From the NCBI RefSeq assembly GCF_020515695.1, contig NZ_JAIWJA010000002.1, forward strand, positions 372,001 to 436,000: DNA of 64,000 nucleotides, in the 5' to 3' direction. Each line of letters opens with the position of its first letter. The stretch's first letter is position 1. A program made the position numbers and the translations under genes. Of the stretch, positions 37,491 to 49,636 are shown piece after piece. This stretch comes from Pseudomonas sp. MWU16-30317 (GTDB lineage: Bacteria > Pseudomonadota > Gammaproteobacteria > Pseudomonadales > Pseudomonadaceae). The notes below the pieces were generated by a model, which was given only the letters and a program-made list of their open reading frames with translations, did not search any database and had not been told where the DNA came from.

Positions 37491-38379
37491 GGTCGCACGG
37501 CTGGCCGTGCTCCTGGCGCTGCTAGGCCTGGCGGGCTGCAGTCAACTGCTGTTCTATCCCGAGCGCGGTCAGCCGTTCACCCCTGACAAGGCACACCTGC
37601 AATACCGCGACCTGACGCTGCTGGCCAAGGACGGTACGCACCTCAACGCCTGGTGGCTGCCGGCCAAGGCCGGGGTAGCGGTCAAGGGTACGGTGCTGTT
37701 CCTTCACGGCAACGGCGGCAATATGGCCACGCAGTTGGGCGGCAGTTGGTGGTTGCCCGAACAGGGCTATCAGGTGTTGATGATCGACTACCGCGGCTAT
37801 GGCCTTTCAACCGGCAGGCCAAAACTGCCGGACGTGTACGAGGATATCGATGCCGCGCTGGACTGGCTCGACCAGGCACCCGAGGCGCAGGGCGCACCGC
37901 GCATTCTGCTGGGCCAGAGCCTCGGTGGCGCCATGGCGATTCACTACCTGAGTGAGCATCCTGAGCGTTTGCGGACTTTCAAGGCGCTGGTGTTCGACGG
38001 GGTGCCGGCCAGTTACCGAGATATCGGCCAGTACGCGCTGAGTGAGTCGTGGCTGACCTGGCCGTTGCAGGTGCCGTTGTCGTGGCTGGTGCCCGATGGC
38101 GACAGTGCAATTCGCTCGATCACGCGTTTGAAGGGCGTGCCCCAGCTGTACTTCCATAGTATCGACGACACCATCATCCCCGTGCGCAACGGTATCGCTC
38201 TGTACCAGATCGCCCCGCCGCCGCGGGTGCTGCAGCTGACCCGCGGTCCCCACGTGCAGACTTTTGCCGACCCGACCTGGCGTACCGTGATGTTGAGTTT
38301 CCTGGACGATCCGCATCGCTTCAGCGGCTTGCGACGCTTGGCGCAGATTCCTGATGATGGTGACGCCAGCGGCCGTTGA
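37462..38379 (+). CDS. Alpha/beta-hydrolase lipoprotein
   Basis: A 305-residue hydrolase with a lipoprotein signal (lipobox LAGC, Cys26), so probably membrane-anchored facing the periplasm. The oxyanion region LFLHGNGGNM and nucleophile elbow LLGQSLGGAMA are present, with a late Asp (SIDDTIIPV) and His (RGPHVQTF). It resembles the ABHD12/13 (Bem46)-like serine hydrolases. It overlaps the QEGLA gene by 29 bases, pointing to co-expression. Substrate unknown. Confidence 0.88.
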   Translation: MKRTTRTFSEVARLAVLLALLGLAGCSQLLFYPERGQPFTPDKAHLQYRDLTLLAKDGTHLNAWWLPAKAGVAVKGTVLFLHGNGGNMATQLGGSWWLPEQGYQVLMIDYRGYGLSTGRPKLPDVYEDIDAALDWLDQAPEAQGAPRILLGQSLGGAMAIHYLSEHPERLRTFKALVFDGVPASYRDIGQYALSESWLTWPLQVPLSWLVPDGDSAIRSITRLKGVPQLYFHSIDDTIIPVRNGIALYQIAPPPRVLQLTRGPHVQTFADPTWRTVMLSFLDDPHRFSGLRRLAQIPDDGDASGR

Positions 38380-38403
38380 GCGCGGCCGCTGATGGGGAAG
38401 GGA

Positions 38404-38428
38404 AGCCGCCTGTCAGGGACAGGCGGCT
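38404..38428. terminator. Strong hairpin between convergent genes
   Basis: AGCCGCCTGTC-AGG-GACAGGCGGCT is a perfect 11-bp stem with a 3-base loop, between the hydrolase (rightward) and the NEL ligase gene (leftward). A second stem, AGCGGCCG/CGGCCGCT, spans the hydrolase stop (38369-38391). No T-tract, but position suggests a two-way terminator. Confidence 0.6.
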
Positions 38429-38443
38429 GGGTGCCACGCCTCA

Positions 38444-41400
38444 TCAGTGACGCGAGGATGGCCCGGGTTGTGGCTCCAGCAAGGCGTGGGTCAGGTCCAG
38501 TCTGGCCTGGGCGACCCGCCTGGCCAAGGCCTCATAGGCGGCGCGGTACTGATTGCTGTTTAGGCTCAGCACCTGCGGCAACGGATCGAGCCGGCCGAGC
38601 TGGCCACTGCCGATCAACACCTGGCGCAAGTGCTCGCGTTCCATCTCGCTCAACTGCGGCGGCAACTCGTCGTCGCCACTCGCCGCGTCCAGATACTCGC
38701 CGAGGCGATCTCGCCACTGATTGATGGCTCCGATACGGTCCGCGTGGGCCGAGTCGAGAAAGCGCTGCCAGTAAGGTTGTTCATTGAGGTAATCAGGCAG
38801 CAGCTCGGCTTGCGGCGCCAGCACGGCCGAGTACGCCGTGTCGAGCATGTCCTGAGTGACCCAACTGGTGTAGCTGGTGAAAACCTGAGAGGTCGGCTGG
38901 TCACGCAGGCCCAGGCGTGTTGCCAGGGCGATGCGGAAATACAGTTCGATCTCGCTGTAGTCGATCGAGTGTCCCGCCAGGCGCCAGGTGGTGATGTTGG
39001 CGGTGACATGCTCCTTGAGCCGGTGCACGCGCCAATGGCTGGTCGCCAGTGCGATCAATTCGCCGCCGGCCGCCGCATCGTCGGCCTTGGCCAAGGCCTG
39101 GTCGGCGTGCAGCAGGTTCTCCATCTGCGAGAACACCACCGCATCGCGGTCGACGCAGCTGATCGCCTGGCGGGCCTGTTCATGCAGGGCCTGGCGCAAG
39201 TCGGCAGTAAAAGCCCCGCGCACCAGTGCCTGGATCCGTGCGCGCATGTTCGCCTCGGGTCGCCGCGCCGGTGCGGACACATCGACACGCAACAGCAGGG
39301 AGAAAAATTCGGCGATCGACGACTCGCCGGGTATCAGCAGCTGCATCGCCTGGGCACGGTCGTCGCTGGACATCCCCTCGAACAAACGTGGGGCGTCGCG
39401 CAGGGCGTTCTGGTCGCGTACCTGTGGTCCTTCGTCTTCCGAGGAACCTTGGGAGCCGGAATCCTCATCGTCATCGTAGACGTAGTTGCCCGCCTCAAGC
39501 ATCTCCGCGTCGAAGCGCCCGCGCTGAACCACGGACAAGTGGGCAGTGGACATGTGCAAGCCACGGGTGCGCCCGGCACCTTCGGGCACTTGGGTGATGG
39601 GGACGCGCCGCAGATCGGCGCTGACCACCCGCGGCAGGTTCTCGAGCCCCTCGGGCCACTGATTGATGGTCCCTTCCAAATGCGAGAGATCGACCTCTTC
39701 CAGATGTTGCAGGTTCGACAGGTTGGGCATTCGCGACAGCGGGTTGATGGACAGGTCGAGGCTGCGCAGTTGCTGCAACGTGCCCAGGTCTGTCACGTCT
39801 GCGTCGCTGAGGACGATATTGTTTTCACCCAGGTTCAGCGTCATCAGGTTGGTCAGCCGACCGAGTACGGCGAACACCTCGGGGCCGAAGCTGGTCTGCG
39901 AGCTCTGTATGGTCAGGGTCTGCAGCGAACCGCTGGCCGTGACTCGGGTCATGTCTCTGGCGCTCCAGTTGAAGGGGCGCACGCGCATATCGTTGAGGAT
40001 CAGCGTTTGCAGGTTGCCCAGGGTGCCGAGCCGCGCCAGGCTTGCGGGGGACAGCGCGGTGCGCGAAAGATTGAGCGCGCGCAGTTGGCGCAGGCTCAGC
40101 AAGGCGTCGGGCAGTTCGGTCAGCGGCAGGTTGATGAGTTCCAGGCGTCGCAGGTTGGGCAGTTGCTGCAGCATCGTCGGCAGGTTGTGCAGCTGCGTGA
40201 TGTTCATGACCAGCAATGAAACCACTGAAGTCAGTGGCACAGGTAGGGACGGCAGGCCGATGTCGACATTATCGAAATGCAGACTGTGCTCATGCCCGAC
40301 GATATGCGCCTCCCAGGCGTATGCCAGTTGGTGTGTCATCTCGGCGCGATGGGAGCGAATCGTCTCGTCACTGCTTTGAGCGAGCCAGGCATCGAGCGCG
40401 TGGTCGAGTTGATGGCGTTCCTGTTCCAGTTGCGCGATGCGGGCAGCGATGGGTTGATTCTGGGTGAGCAGGCGATTGATGTAGCGATCGGCGCTCATGA
40501 TCGGGATCACCAGACGCTGGTGAGTGACCAGGCGCGCCAGTCGAAGGTGGGAGGGTTCACGCTGGAACAGATCATCCTCGGCGTTGGCGGGGCTGCGTTG
40601 CACTGCATCGATCGTGGGGGGCGTCAACCAACTGCGCCGTACAGGCAGGCCCAGCAGCAGTCGCGCCCGTGTCGGCCGTGCCAGCGCCATCTCCCGCAGG
40701 CGTTGGTGCAGACGCTCGGGCTCGTTGAGGCCAACACCGAGCAGCGCTCGCTGGCGCTCGGAAAGTGCGAAGAGCAGGGCACGGTAGAAACCGTACTCTG
40801 TCATGTCCTGGGCCAGCATCACTTGCGTCGCGGTGCTGGTGCTCCAGCCTTCCTCGTCGTCCAGGTACACCGAGGTGGTCTCGACATCGGTTTCACCAAG
40901 CTCGGCCAGCGGGGTGCCGAAGCGATCGCCGCTACGCAACAACAAGGCGGTACCGGGTTGCCAGCCATCACAGTGTTCCAGCAGGCGCACCGCCAGCACG
41001 AAGGTGTCCTCGTTGATCGACCAAGGCACGGTGAACCCTTCCAGGGCACGGGTCAGTCTTGCGTCATGCTCCAGCGCTCGAGCGTTTTCGGTGAAGTCCA
41101 GCGGCAGGCGCGCGGATTCCGAGGTCAACAGCGCGCGCACGCTGCCCTGACTGGAATGCAGCATGCGTCGGGCGGCGCTCAGGGGCATGAGTGGGTAGCG
41201 TTGCTGAAGCTCTTGCACGGCATGATCGGTGTCCAGCTGGGCCAACTCGTAACGATGGGTGACGATCGCCCGGCTCAGCCGCGCGAACCATTGCAGGTAG
41301 AGGTCCAGAGAGGGAGGTATGCAACTGTCATCGCACGGCAGAGGCGTGGGGGTGGAGTCGCCGCTGCGAGTCACGCGTCTTGAATGGGGGCGAGGCTGTT

Positions 41401-43009
41401 GGCCGTTGCGGATCGCCACTGCCTCATAGAACGCGTCCAACTGGGACACTTGGTCACCTTCGGGCACGGGCATGCCCTTGGCGATCAAGGCCATGATCTG
41501 GCTGACCTTGTCTTGAATACGAGCACGTTGCAACACATGCAGGAGCAGCGCTGGCACTGGCTTGTCCAGTTGATAGACCTGGCGCAATTCGGCGTTGCTG
41601 ACGCCGCTCACCCGCCCCAGCTCCAGCAGGCGTTCATCGGCCAAGCCCGCGCTGACTGGCCCCAGGCGGCGCAGCAAGGCCAGGCGGTCCCAGTATTGCG
41701 GCTGTTCGAGGTGATGATGCCAGGCGCCCGCACCATTGTGCCGCAGCGCCGGCAGATGAACCCCGCCAGCACTGGGGTGCACCAATCGCCAGGTGCCTTT
41801 GGCGGTCTTTTCGATGCGGTAGAACGCTTGGTTGATCGCGATTGCCTTGTGCTCGCCCGCGGTATAGATGCCTTGCGCGTCCGGTTCGCCGGTTGGGCTG
41901 TCGGCGCTGCTCAGGCGGTAGTCGCTGAGGTCTGGCAGCCAGCGCCGGTAACCGCTCGCGTCCTGCAACTTGACTGCCCTGAAAGGCGCGAGCCAGTCAG
42001 AGGGCGCGCGCCCTTCATCCTCTTCGCCAGGGCCGATACCGACCCCGGCGCCCAGCAGCAGATGTTCCTGCAAAAGCGTGGCATAGCTGGGGCGCAACGC
42101 TTGCAGCGCCTTGGCCGACGGTGCGTCGAGGGGGATCAGGTACCGGGCATCGGCGAGCAGCCGCGCCGCCATTTGGCTGTGAGCGTAGCTGCGCAGCGTC
42201 TGTTCCAGTGGCTGGGCCGCCATCGGCAGATCAAGCACAGCCTGACGCCCGGCCCAACTGGCCAATACCTGTTGCTGGTGCGCCAGCGCAATGAAGCGGC
42301 TGAAATACTGCTGGAACCCGCTGTCGAGCAGGTCCCGGCGCAGGCTGGTGAAGAAGTGCTTGCGGGTCGGGTACTGTTTGAGCGGGTGCTGTGGATGGCC
42401 GGGCACGAAGGCGACACACGGCGCGTCATCGTCATCCGGGCCTAGCAGGATGATGTCGGCCAGCACGATGTCGGTGTGCAATTGCAACGCCGCGCACACC
42501 GCTACGCCTGTACCGAGGTAAGGGCCTTGGTCGGCGAATTCTGGCGAGTCGGTATGGTATGCGCCGATGATCCACTCCAGCAGGGTCCGGCCCTCTTTGC
42601 CCAGCGTGCCTCGAAGCGTCGCTCGCGTGAATTCCTCGCGCAGGGTGGCCAGGTAGGCATGTTCCTTGGCGCTGCGCAGCGTCGAGCTGTCCAGCGCGCG
42701 GGTCAGGTTGTCGATGTAGTCGATGTTCAACGGCTGTTGTTGGTAAAGGGCCAGCAGCGTCCGCGGGGTGATGTCTGCCGCGTCGCTGTGGGTCAGGATG
42801 GTGCGGTGATGGTGATAGAGGCTATGCAGCGCGACGAAGGCCTGGGTGGCTTCACGCCTTGCCAGGCGGCCACTGCGCTGGTTTTCAAGCAACTGGCGAC
42901 GCTCCTGAGGGGCGGCGTCGCGCAGCCAGGCGGGCTCGTCGGCGGATTCGAGAGGCGACACCAGCGTGTCGTATTGGCGGGTGGACGATGTGGCGTTGCT
43001 GTCGGTCAT
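38444..43009 (-). CDS. Giant LRR + NEL-type E3 ubiquitin ligase, probable secreted toxin/effector
   Basis: A protein of about 1521 residues. The first ~900 residues resemble the dermonecrotic-toxin-like N-terminal region seen in other Pseudomonas NEL proteins (DUF6543-like) and have no signal peptide. Leucine-rich repeats follow (~905-1140, e.g. LPNLRRLELINLPLTELPD), then an acidic linker (YDDDEDSGSQGSSEDEG, ~1170-1190). The C-terminal NEL domain (~1195-1500) carries the catalytic CxD motif, C1285 in QAISCVDRDAVVF, and EIELYFRIALATRLGL, which parallels IpaH/SspH. NEL enzymes transfer host ubiquitin and work inside eukaryotic cells. The frame is open to 43156, but that would run through the terminator at 43120-43150; ATG 43009 has GTGGA at about 9 bases. 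No secretion genes are nearby. Confidence 0.87.
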   Translation of the reverse strand: MTDSNATSSTRQYDTLVSPLESADEPAWLRDAAPQERRQLLENQRSGRLARREATQAFVALHSLYHHHRTILTHSDAADITPRTLLALYQQQPLNIDYIDNLTRALDSSTLRSAKEHAYLATLREEFTRATLRGTLGKEGRTLLEWIIGAYHTDSPEFADQGPYLGTGVAVCAALQLHTDIVLADIILLGPDDDDAPCVAFVPGHPQHPLKQYPTRKHFFTSLRRDLLDSGFQQYFSRFIALAHQQQVLASWAGRQAVLDLPMAAQPLEQTLRSYAHSQMAARLLADARYLIPLDAPSAKALQALRPSYATLLQEHLLLGAGVGIGPGEEDEGRAPSDWLAPFRAVKLQDASGYRRWLPDLSDYRLSSADSPTGEPDAQGIYTAGEHKAIAINQAFYRIEKTAKGTWRLVHPSAGGVHLPALRHNGAGAWHHHLEQPQYWDRLALLRRLGPVSAGLADERLLELGRVSGVSNAELRQVYQLDKPVPALLLHVLQRARIQDKVSQIMALIAKGMPVPEGDQVSQLDAFYEAVAIRNGQQPRPHSRRVTRSGDSTPTPLPCDDSCIPPSLDLYLQWFARLSRAIVTHRYELAQLDTDHAVQELQQRYPLMPLSAARRMLHSSQGSVRALLTSESARLPLDFTENARALEHDARLTRALEGFTVPWSINEDTFVLAVRLLEHCDGWQPGTALLLRSGDRFGTPLAELGETDVETTSVYLDDEEGWSTSTATQVMLAQDMTEYGFYRALLFALSERQRALLGVGLNEPERLHQRLREMALARPTRARLLLGLPVRRSWLTPPTIDAVQRSPANAEDDLFQREPSHLRLARLVTHQRLVIPIMSADRYINRLLTQNQPIAARIAQLEQERHQLDHALDAWLAQSSDETIRSHRAEMTHQLAYAWEAHIVGHEHSLHFDNVDIGLPSLPVPLTSVVSLLVMNITQLHNLPTMLQQLPNLRRLELINLPLTELPDALLSLRQLRALNLSRTALSPASLARLGTLGNLQTLILNDMRVRPFNWSARDMTRVTASGSLQTLTIQSSQTSFGPEVFAVLGRLTNLMTLNLGENNIVLSDADVTDLGTLQQLRSLDLSINPLSRMPNLSNLQHLEEVDLSHLEGTINQWPEGLENLPRVVSADLRRVPITQVPEGAGRTRGLHMSTAHLSVVQRGRFDAEMLEAGNYVYDDDEDSGSQGSSEDEGPQVRDQNALRDAPRLFEGMSSDDRAQAMQLLIPGESSIAEFFSLLLRVDVSAPARRPEANMRARIQALVRGAFTADLRQALHEQARQAISCVDRDAVVFSQMENLLHADQALAKADDAAAGGELIALATSHWRVHRLKEHVTANITTWRLAGHSIDYSEIELYFRIALATRLGLRDQPTSQVFTSYTSWVTQDMLDTAYSAVLAPQAELLPDYLNEQPYWQRFLDSAHADRIGAINQWRDRLGEYLDAASGDDELPPQLSEMEREHLRQVLIGSGQLGRLDPLPQVLSLNSNQYRAAYEALARRVAQARLDLTHALLEPQPGPSSRH

Positions 43010-43119
43010 GATGCTCATTCCACTGGGATCGGAGGCGCTATTGATCCTGTGAACGAGCCTCATGGGGCGGTACATGCCTGCCGCCCGGCCATCCGGTGGC
43101 GGTGCTAACGAGCGTGCAT

Positions 43120-43150
43120 AAAAAATCCCGCCTGGGCGGCGGGATTTTTT
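43120..43150 (-). terminator. Rho-independent terminator of the OmpA/DUF4398 operon
   Basis: AAAAAATCCCGCC (43120-43132) pairs with GGCGGGATTTTTT (43138-43150) across a 5-base loop. On the minus strand it lies 20 bases after the ompA-like stop. It separates that operon from the NEL gene, which therefore needs its own promoter between 43010 and 43119. Confidence 0.95.
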
Positions 43151-43170
43151 CAGCATTCAACGATGCGCTG

Positions 43171-43953
43171 TCACTTCATCGAAGAGCGTGGCGCAACTGG
43201 CTGGTTGTCGTTGGAAATGGTCACTTCCACACGACGGTTCATGGCACGGCCCGAAGCGCTGTTGTTGTCCGCTACCGGGTACTCCTTGCCATAGCCCTGC
43301 GACACTACGCGAGATGGGTCGACGCCCATCTTCACCAGCGCCAGGCGCACGGAACCGGCACGACGCTCGGACAGACTTTGGTTGTAGGCGGCGGAGCCGG
43401 TGCTGTCGGTGTAACCCTCGACAATCACTTTGCGATCGGGATTTTCTTGCAGGAACTGGGCAAGTTGGTTGACGTTGACCAGACCGCTTGATTTCAGATC
43501 GGCTTTGTTCAGGTCGAACAGCACATCACCGAAGGTCACCAGGGTGCCGCGGTCAGTCTGCTTGGCATTCAGGCTTTGCTGCAGCTTCTTGATCTGCGCA
43601 TCGCGGTTGTCCAGTTGCGCCTGAGCACGCTTGGCGGCAGAGTTTTTCAGCTCTTCTTCAGCCGAGCGCAGGGCGATGGTTTCTTTCGCCACTTCTACGC
43701 GCTGGTTGGCGAGGTAAGAGATCTGCGTGACCTTTTTCTCGTCATCCTTGTTGCGGAAGGCCTGGTCAGCCTTGTCCAGCCACTCCGAGGCGTCCTTGGT
43801 TTCCAGGGCGGCCAACGTGCTGGATTTGGGGTTGCTTTGCAGCCCGGAGAAGTTGGTGCGGGCTTGCTCCAGCTCGGCGTTGGGTTGCGTGGAGCAGGCG
43901 GCCAGGCCGACGCTCAGGGCCAGCAGGGCAGGGATCATCAATTGCTTGCGCAT
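43171..43953 (-). CDS. OmpA family lipoprotein with DUF4398 N-terminal domain
   Basis: A 260-residue outer-membrane lipoprotein (lipobox LAAC, Cys20). A DUF4398-like helical domain (~25-130, ELEQARTNFSGLQ...) runs into a coiled region (KRAQAQLDNRDAQIKKLQQSL), then a C-terminal OmpA peptidoglycan-binding domain (~140-250, FGDVLFDLNKADLK; EGYTDSTGSAAYNQSLSERR). It should link the outer membrane to the cell wall. It follows the other DUF4398 gene by 51 bases, in the same operon. Confidence 0.93.
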   Translation of the reverse strand: MRKQLMIPALLALSVGLAACSTQPNAELEQARTNFSGLQSNPKSSTLAALETKDASEWLDKADQAFRNKDDEKKVTQISYLANQRVEVAKETIALRSAEEELKNSAAKRAQAQLDNRDAQIKKLQQSLNAKQTDRGTLVTFGDVLFDLNKADLKSSGLVNVNQLAQFLQENPDRKVIVEGYTDSTGSAAYNQSLSERRAGSVRLALVKMGVDPSRVVSQGYGKEYPVADNNSASGRAMNRRVEVTISNDNQPVAPRSSMK

Positions 43954-44004
43954 AGCGGTAGTCCTTTTATCAATTCTCGATGCGATGTCGAATCAGTGCA
44001 GCGC

Positions 44005-44430
44005 TTACTGAGCGGGCTGCTGGAGGTTGTACTGACCTTCCTTGCGGATGTCCTGTACGCCCTGATTGGCATCCTGAACGGCTTTCTGAGCTTTCACGGC
44101 CTGAGCCTTGCGCTCGGCGACGCGGGCATCCCATTCGGCCTGTTCGGCGTAAACCTTGGCCTGTTCGTAGTTTTCATCGTGCATGGCCAGTTCGGCCTGC
44201 TTGAACTTGTCCTGGGCGGACTTGGTTTCTACCGCGGCGTATTCAGTGCCGCCAGCGCTGACTGCGCTGTTGACCGCTGATTGTGCCAGCGCGTATTGCT
44301 CGGTGGGCGGGTTACCGGCGCAACCGGCCAGGATCAAGCTCGAACCCAGCGCCAGGGCAGCCAGCTTGAGCCCGCGCAGTTGAGGAAAAGCAGTGACGGC
44401 AGGACGGGTCTTCATGATTTTCAACTCCAT
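44005..44430 (-). CDS. DUF4398 lipoprotein
   Basis: A 141-residue lipoprotein (lipobox LAGC, Cys37) whose mature part is one long alpha-helical DUF4398 domain rich in Ala, Glu and Lys (AQSAVNSAVSAGGTEYAAVE; QAEWDARVAERKAQ). Starts at 44430 and 44415 both have a GGAG; 44430 is used here. It is the first gene of a two-gene operon with the OmpA-like lipoprotein, which carries a second DUF4398 domain, so the two probably interact or act together in the outer membrane. A GAACT motif about 130 bases upstream on this strand faintly recalls an AlgU -35; this is weak. Confidence 0.88.
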   Translation of the reverse strand: MELKIMKTRPAVTAFPQLRGLKLAALALGSSLILAGCAGNPPTEQYALAQSAVNSAVSAGGTEYAAVETKSAQDKFKQAELAMHDENYEQAKVYAEQAEWDARVAERKAQAVKAQKAVQDANQGVQDIRKEGQYNLQQPAQ

Positions 44431-44768
44431 AGGAAAACTCCCAAAACAACGAATATCCATGACAGCGGCGAACCTGCTGCGCCTGTTGTGGGCGTCATGC
44501 CAAGGTGCCTTTTTCTGCAATGGCTAAACTTTGGGACTCAAGGGATTTTTGAATAGTTCAGAAAAAATTCCGATCGGAAGTAATTCTGGTGCTGAACGGC
44601 TGACGCAGATCAACGGGCGGCCCATGGATTCCTGCGGGAGCAAAGCTTGCGCATCCGGCAGCGATGGGGGCGGCACAGCCTGCACCTGCGCAAGCAGGCT
44701 GGACCCCTGTTGGCACTGATTGCCGCTTCACAAGCGGAGCTCTTTTTCCCGCAGGATTGCAGCATTTT
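44431..44768. promoter_or_regulatory. Intergenic region upstream of the DUF4398/OmpA operon
   Basis: These 338 bases hold no supportable gene. They contain an imperfect 30-bp dyad (44559-44588, 12 of 15 positions paired) around the perfect 12-bp palindrome TTCCGATCGGAA (44568-44579). To its right is a decayed REP-like stretch (about 44630-44710, CGGGAGCAAAGCTTGCGC and GCGCAAGCAGGCTGG). The operon promoter must lie here. Confidence 0.45.
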
Positions 44769-45098
44769 TCAATCCGGGGCGGTGAGATCCTGCAAGCGCT
44801 GACGTGACAGCGCCAGGAATCGCGGGGTAGCGCCGACGTCTTCGTACAGCGGGTCGCCTTCCTCGTCAGTGGCGATCACCTTGGTGCCCTTGACGTAAGG
44901 GAAGCTGGCTTCGAGCTCCTCCAAGGCGGCGCCGATCAATTCGCCGAGCAGTTCTTCAGGATGATGCTTGGGGTACATCTCGGTCAGCGCCGCCAGGCGG
45001 GCGGCCGACTCGACGTCTAGATGGATGTTGTAGCCGGTGTCGGTCAGGCGGCCTTTGGCACTTTCTTCCCAGTGTTGCGCGAGCTCGCGAATCTTCAT
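44769..45098 (-). CDS. Small conserved protein, 'pilin assembly/type 1 pili tip' annotation
   Basis: A 109-residue soluble protein beginning MKIRELAQHWEESAKGRLTD. It matches a conserved Pseudomonas family often labelled pilin assembly protein or type 1 pili tip component; I see no pilin signal or pilus genes here, so that label should be distrusted. The frame is open to 45170, but the conserved start is 45098. It diverges from ppc by 194 bases. Confidence 0.75.
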   Translation of the reverse strand: MKIRELAQHWEESAKGRLTDTGYNIHLDVESAARLAALTEMYPKHHPEELLGELIGAALEELEASFPYVKGTKVIATDEEGDPLYEDVGATPRFLALSRQRLQDLTAPD

Positions 45099-45292
45099 GT
45101 GGACCTCATCAGGCGGCGGGTTCCCCATCCGGTTCGATGCACTCTTGTAAGAATGCATGACGATGGGCACTCTAGGGTTTAGAGCGGCGCGCGGGCTGAT
45201 TGTTCACCTTCGGCGTAACGCCTGACCTGTTCTTTACCACTGAATCAACGCCTGTAACCCCCGACAACAATGCCAAGACACGGAGAGTACGG

Positions 45293-48861
<3,569 letters not shown>

Positions 48862-48880
48862 TTGCAGGGATGTATCGATA

Positions 48881-48903
48881 ACGGCCCGCTTGCGGGCCGT
48901 TTC
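48881..48903 (+). terminator. Hairpin after adk
   Basis: ACGGCCCGC-TT-GCGGGCCGT is a perfect 9-bp stem followed by TTTC, 20 bases after adk. A perfect TATAAT (48909-48914) comes straight after and could be the -10 for tsaB, though no good -35 is in place. Confidence 0.7.
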
Positions 48904-48961
48904 GCGTTTATAATGCCGCTCCTTTTTTCGCCCGCCCGCTTGTATAGCATAGAGATTGCCG

Positions 48962-49636
48962 ATGACCACCTTGTTGGCCCTGGATACCGCCACCGAAGCC
49001 TGTTCCGTTGCCGTGTTGCATGATGGCAAGGTGCTGAGCCATTACGAAGTGATCCCGCGTCTGCATGCCCAGAAGCTGCTACCGATGATCAAGCAGATCA
49101 TGGCCGACATCGGCGCGCCGCTGTCGGCCATCGATGCGATCGCCTTTGGTCGTGGCCCTGGGGCTTTCACCGGGGTGCGTATCGCCATCGGCGTGGTGCA
49201 GGGCCTGGCATTCGGGCTCGATCGCCCAGTATTGCCGGTGTCCAATCTGGCGGTGCTGGCCCAAGGTGCCCTTCGGGTACAAGGCGCAGCGCAAGTGGCA
49301 GCTGCCATCGATGCCCGCATGGACGAGGTGTACTGGGGTTGCTACGCGGCAGTCGAAGGTGAAATGCGCCTGCAGGGCGAAGAGGCGGTGCTCGCCCCTG
49401 AGCAGGTGGCGTTGCCCGATGCCGCCAGTGGCCATTGGTTCGGTGCGGGCACCGGGTGGGGCTATGCCGAGCGGCTGGCAGTCAAGCCCGATGCATTCGA
49501 TGCCGGCGCCTTGCCCCATGCTCAGGACTTGCTGACCTTGGCGCGTTTCGCCTGGGCGCGCGGCGAGGCAGTGCCGGCCGATCTGGCGCAGCCGGTATAT
49601 CTGCGTGACAAGGTGGCGACGCCAAAGGCGCGTTGA
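48962..49636 (+). CDS. tsaB: tRNA threonylcarbamoyladenosine biosynthesis protein TsaB
   Basis: A 224-residue ASKHA-fold protein that supports TsaD in making t6A37 in ANN-decoding tRNAs. Typical are LLALDTATEACSVAV at the start and IAFGRGPGAFTGVRIAIGVV. The ATG at 48962 is chosen; a TTG two codons earlier is also open. It lies between adk and a REPIN. Confidence 0.95.
   Translation: MTTLLALDTATEACSVAVLHDGKVLSHYEVIPRLHAQKLLPMIKQIMADIGAPLSAIDAIAFGRGPGAFTGVRIAIGVVQGLAFGLDRPVLPVSNLAVLAQGALRVQGAAQVAAAIDARMDEVYWGCYAAVEGEMRLQGEEAVLAPEQVALPDAASGHWFGAGTGWGYAERLAVKPDAFDAGALPHAQDLLTLARFAWARGEAVPADLAQPVYLRDKVATPKAR

Noticed and set aside
38630..40219. 529-codon plus-strand frame within the NEL ligase gene
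   Set aside because: Antisense to the LRR/NEL coding region, whose protein motifs are unmistakable.
43010..43156. Longer N-terminus for the NEL ligase (start at 43156)
   Set aside because: It would include the terminator hairpin at 43120-43150 in the coding region and lacks a ribosome binding site; 43009 is better.
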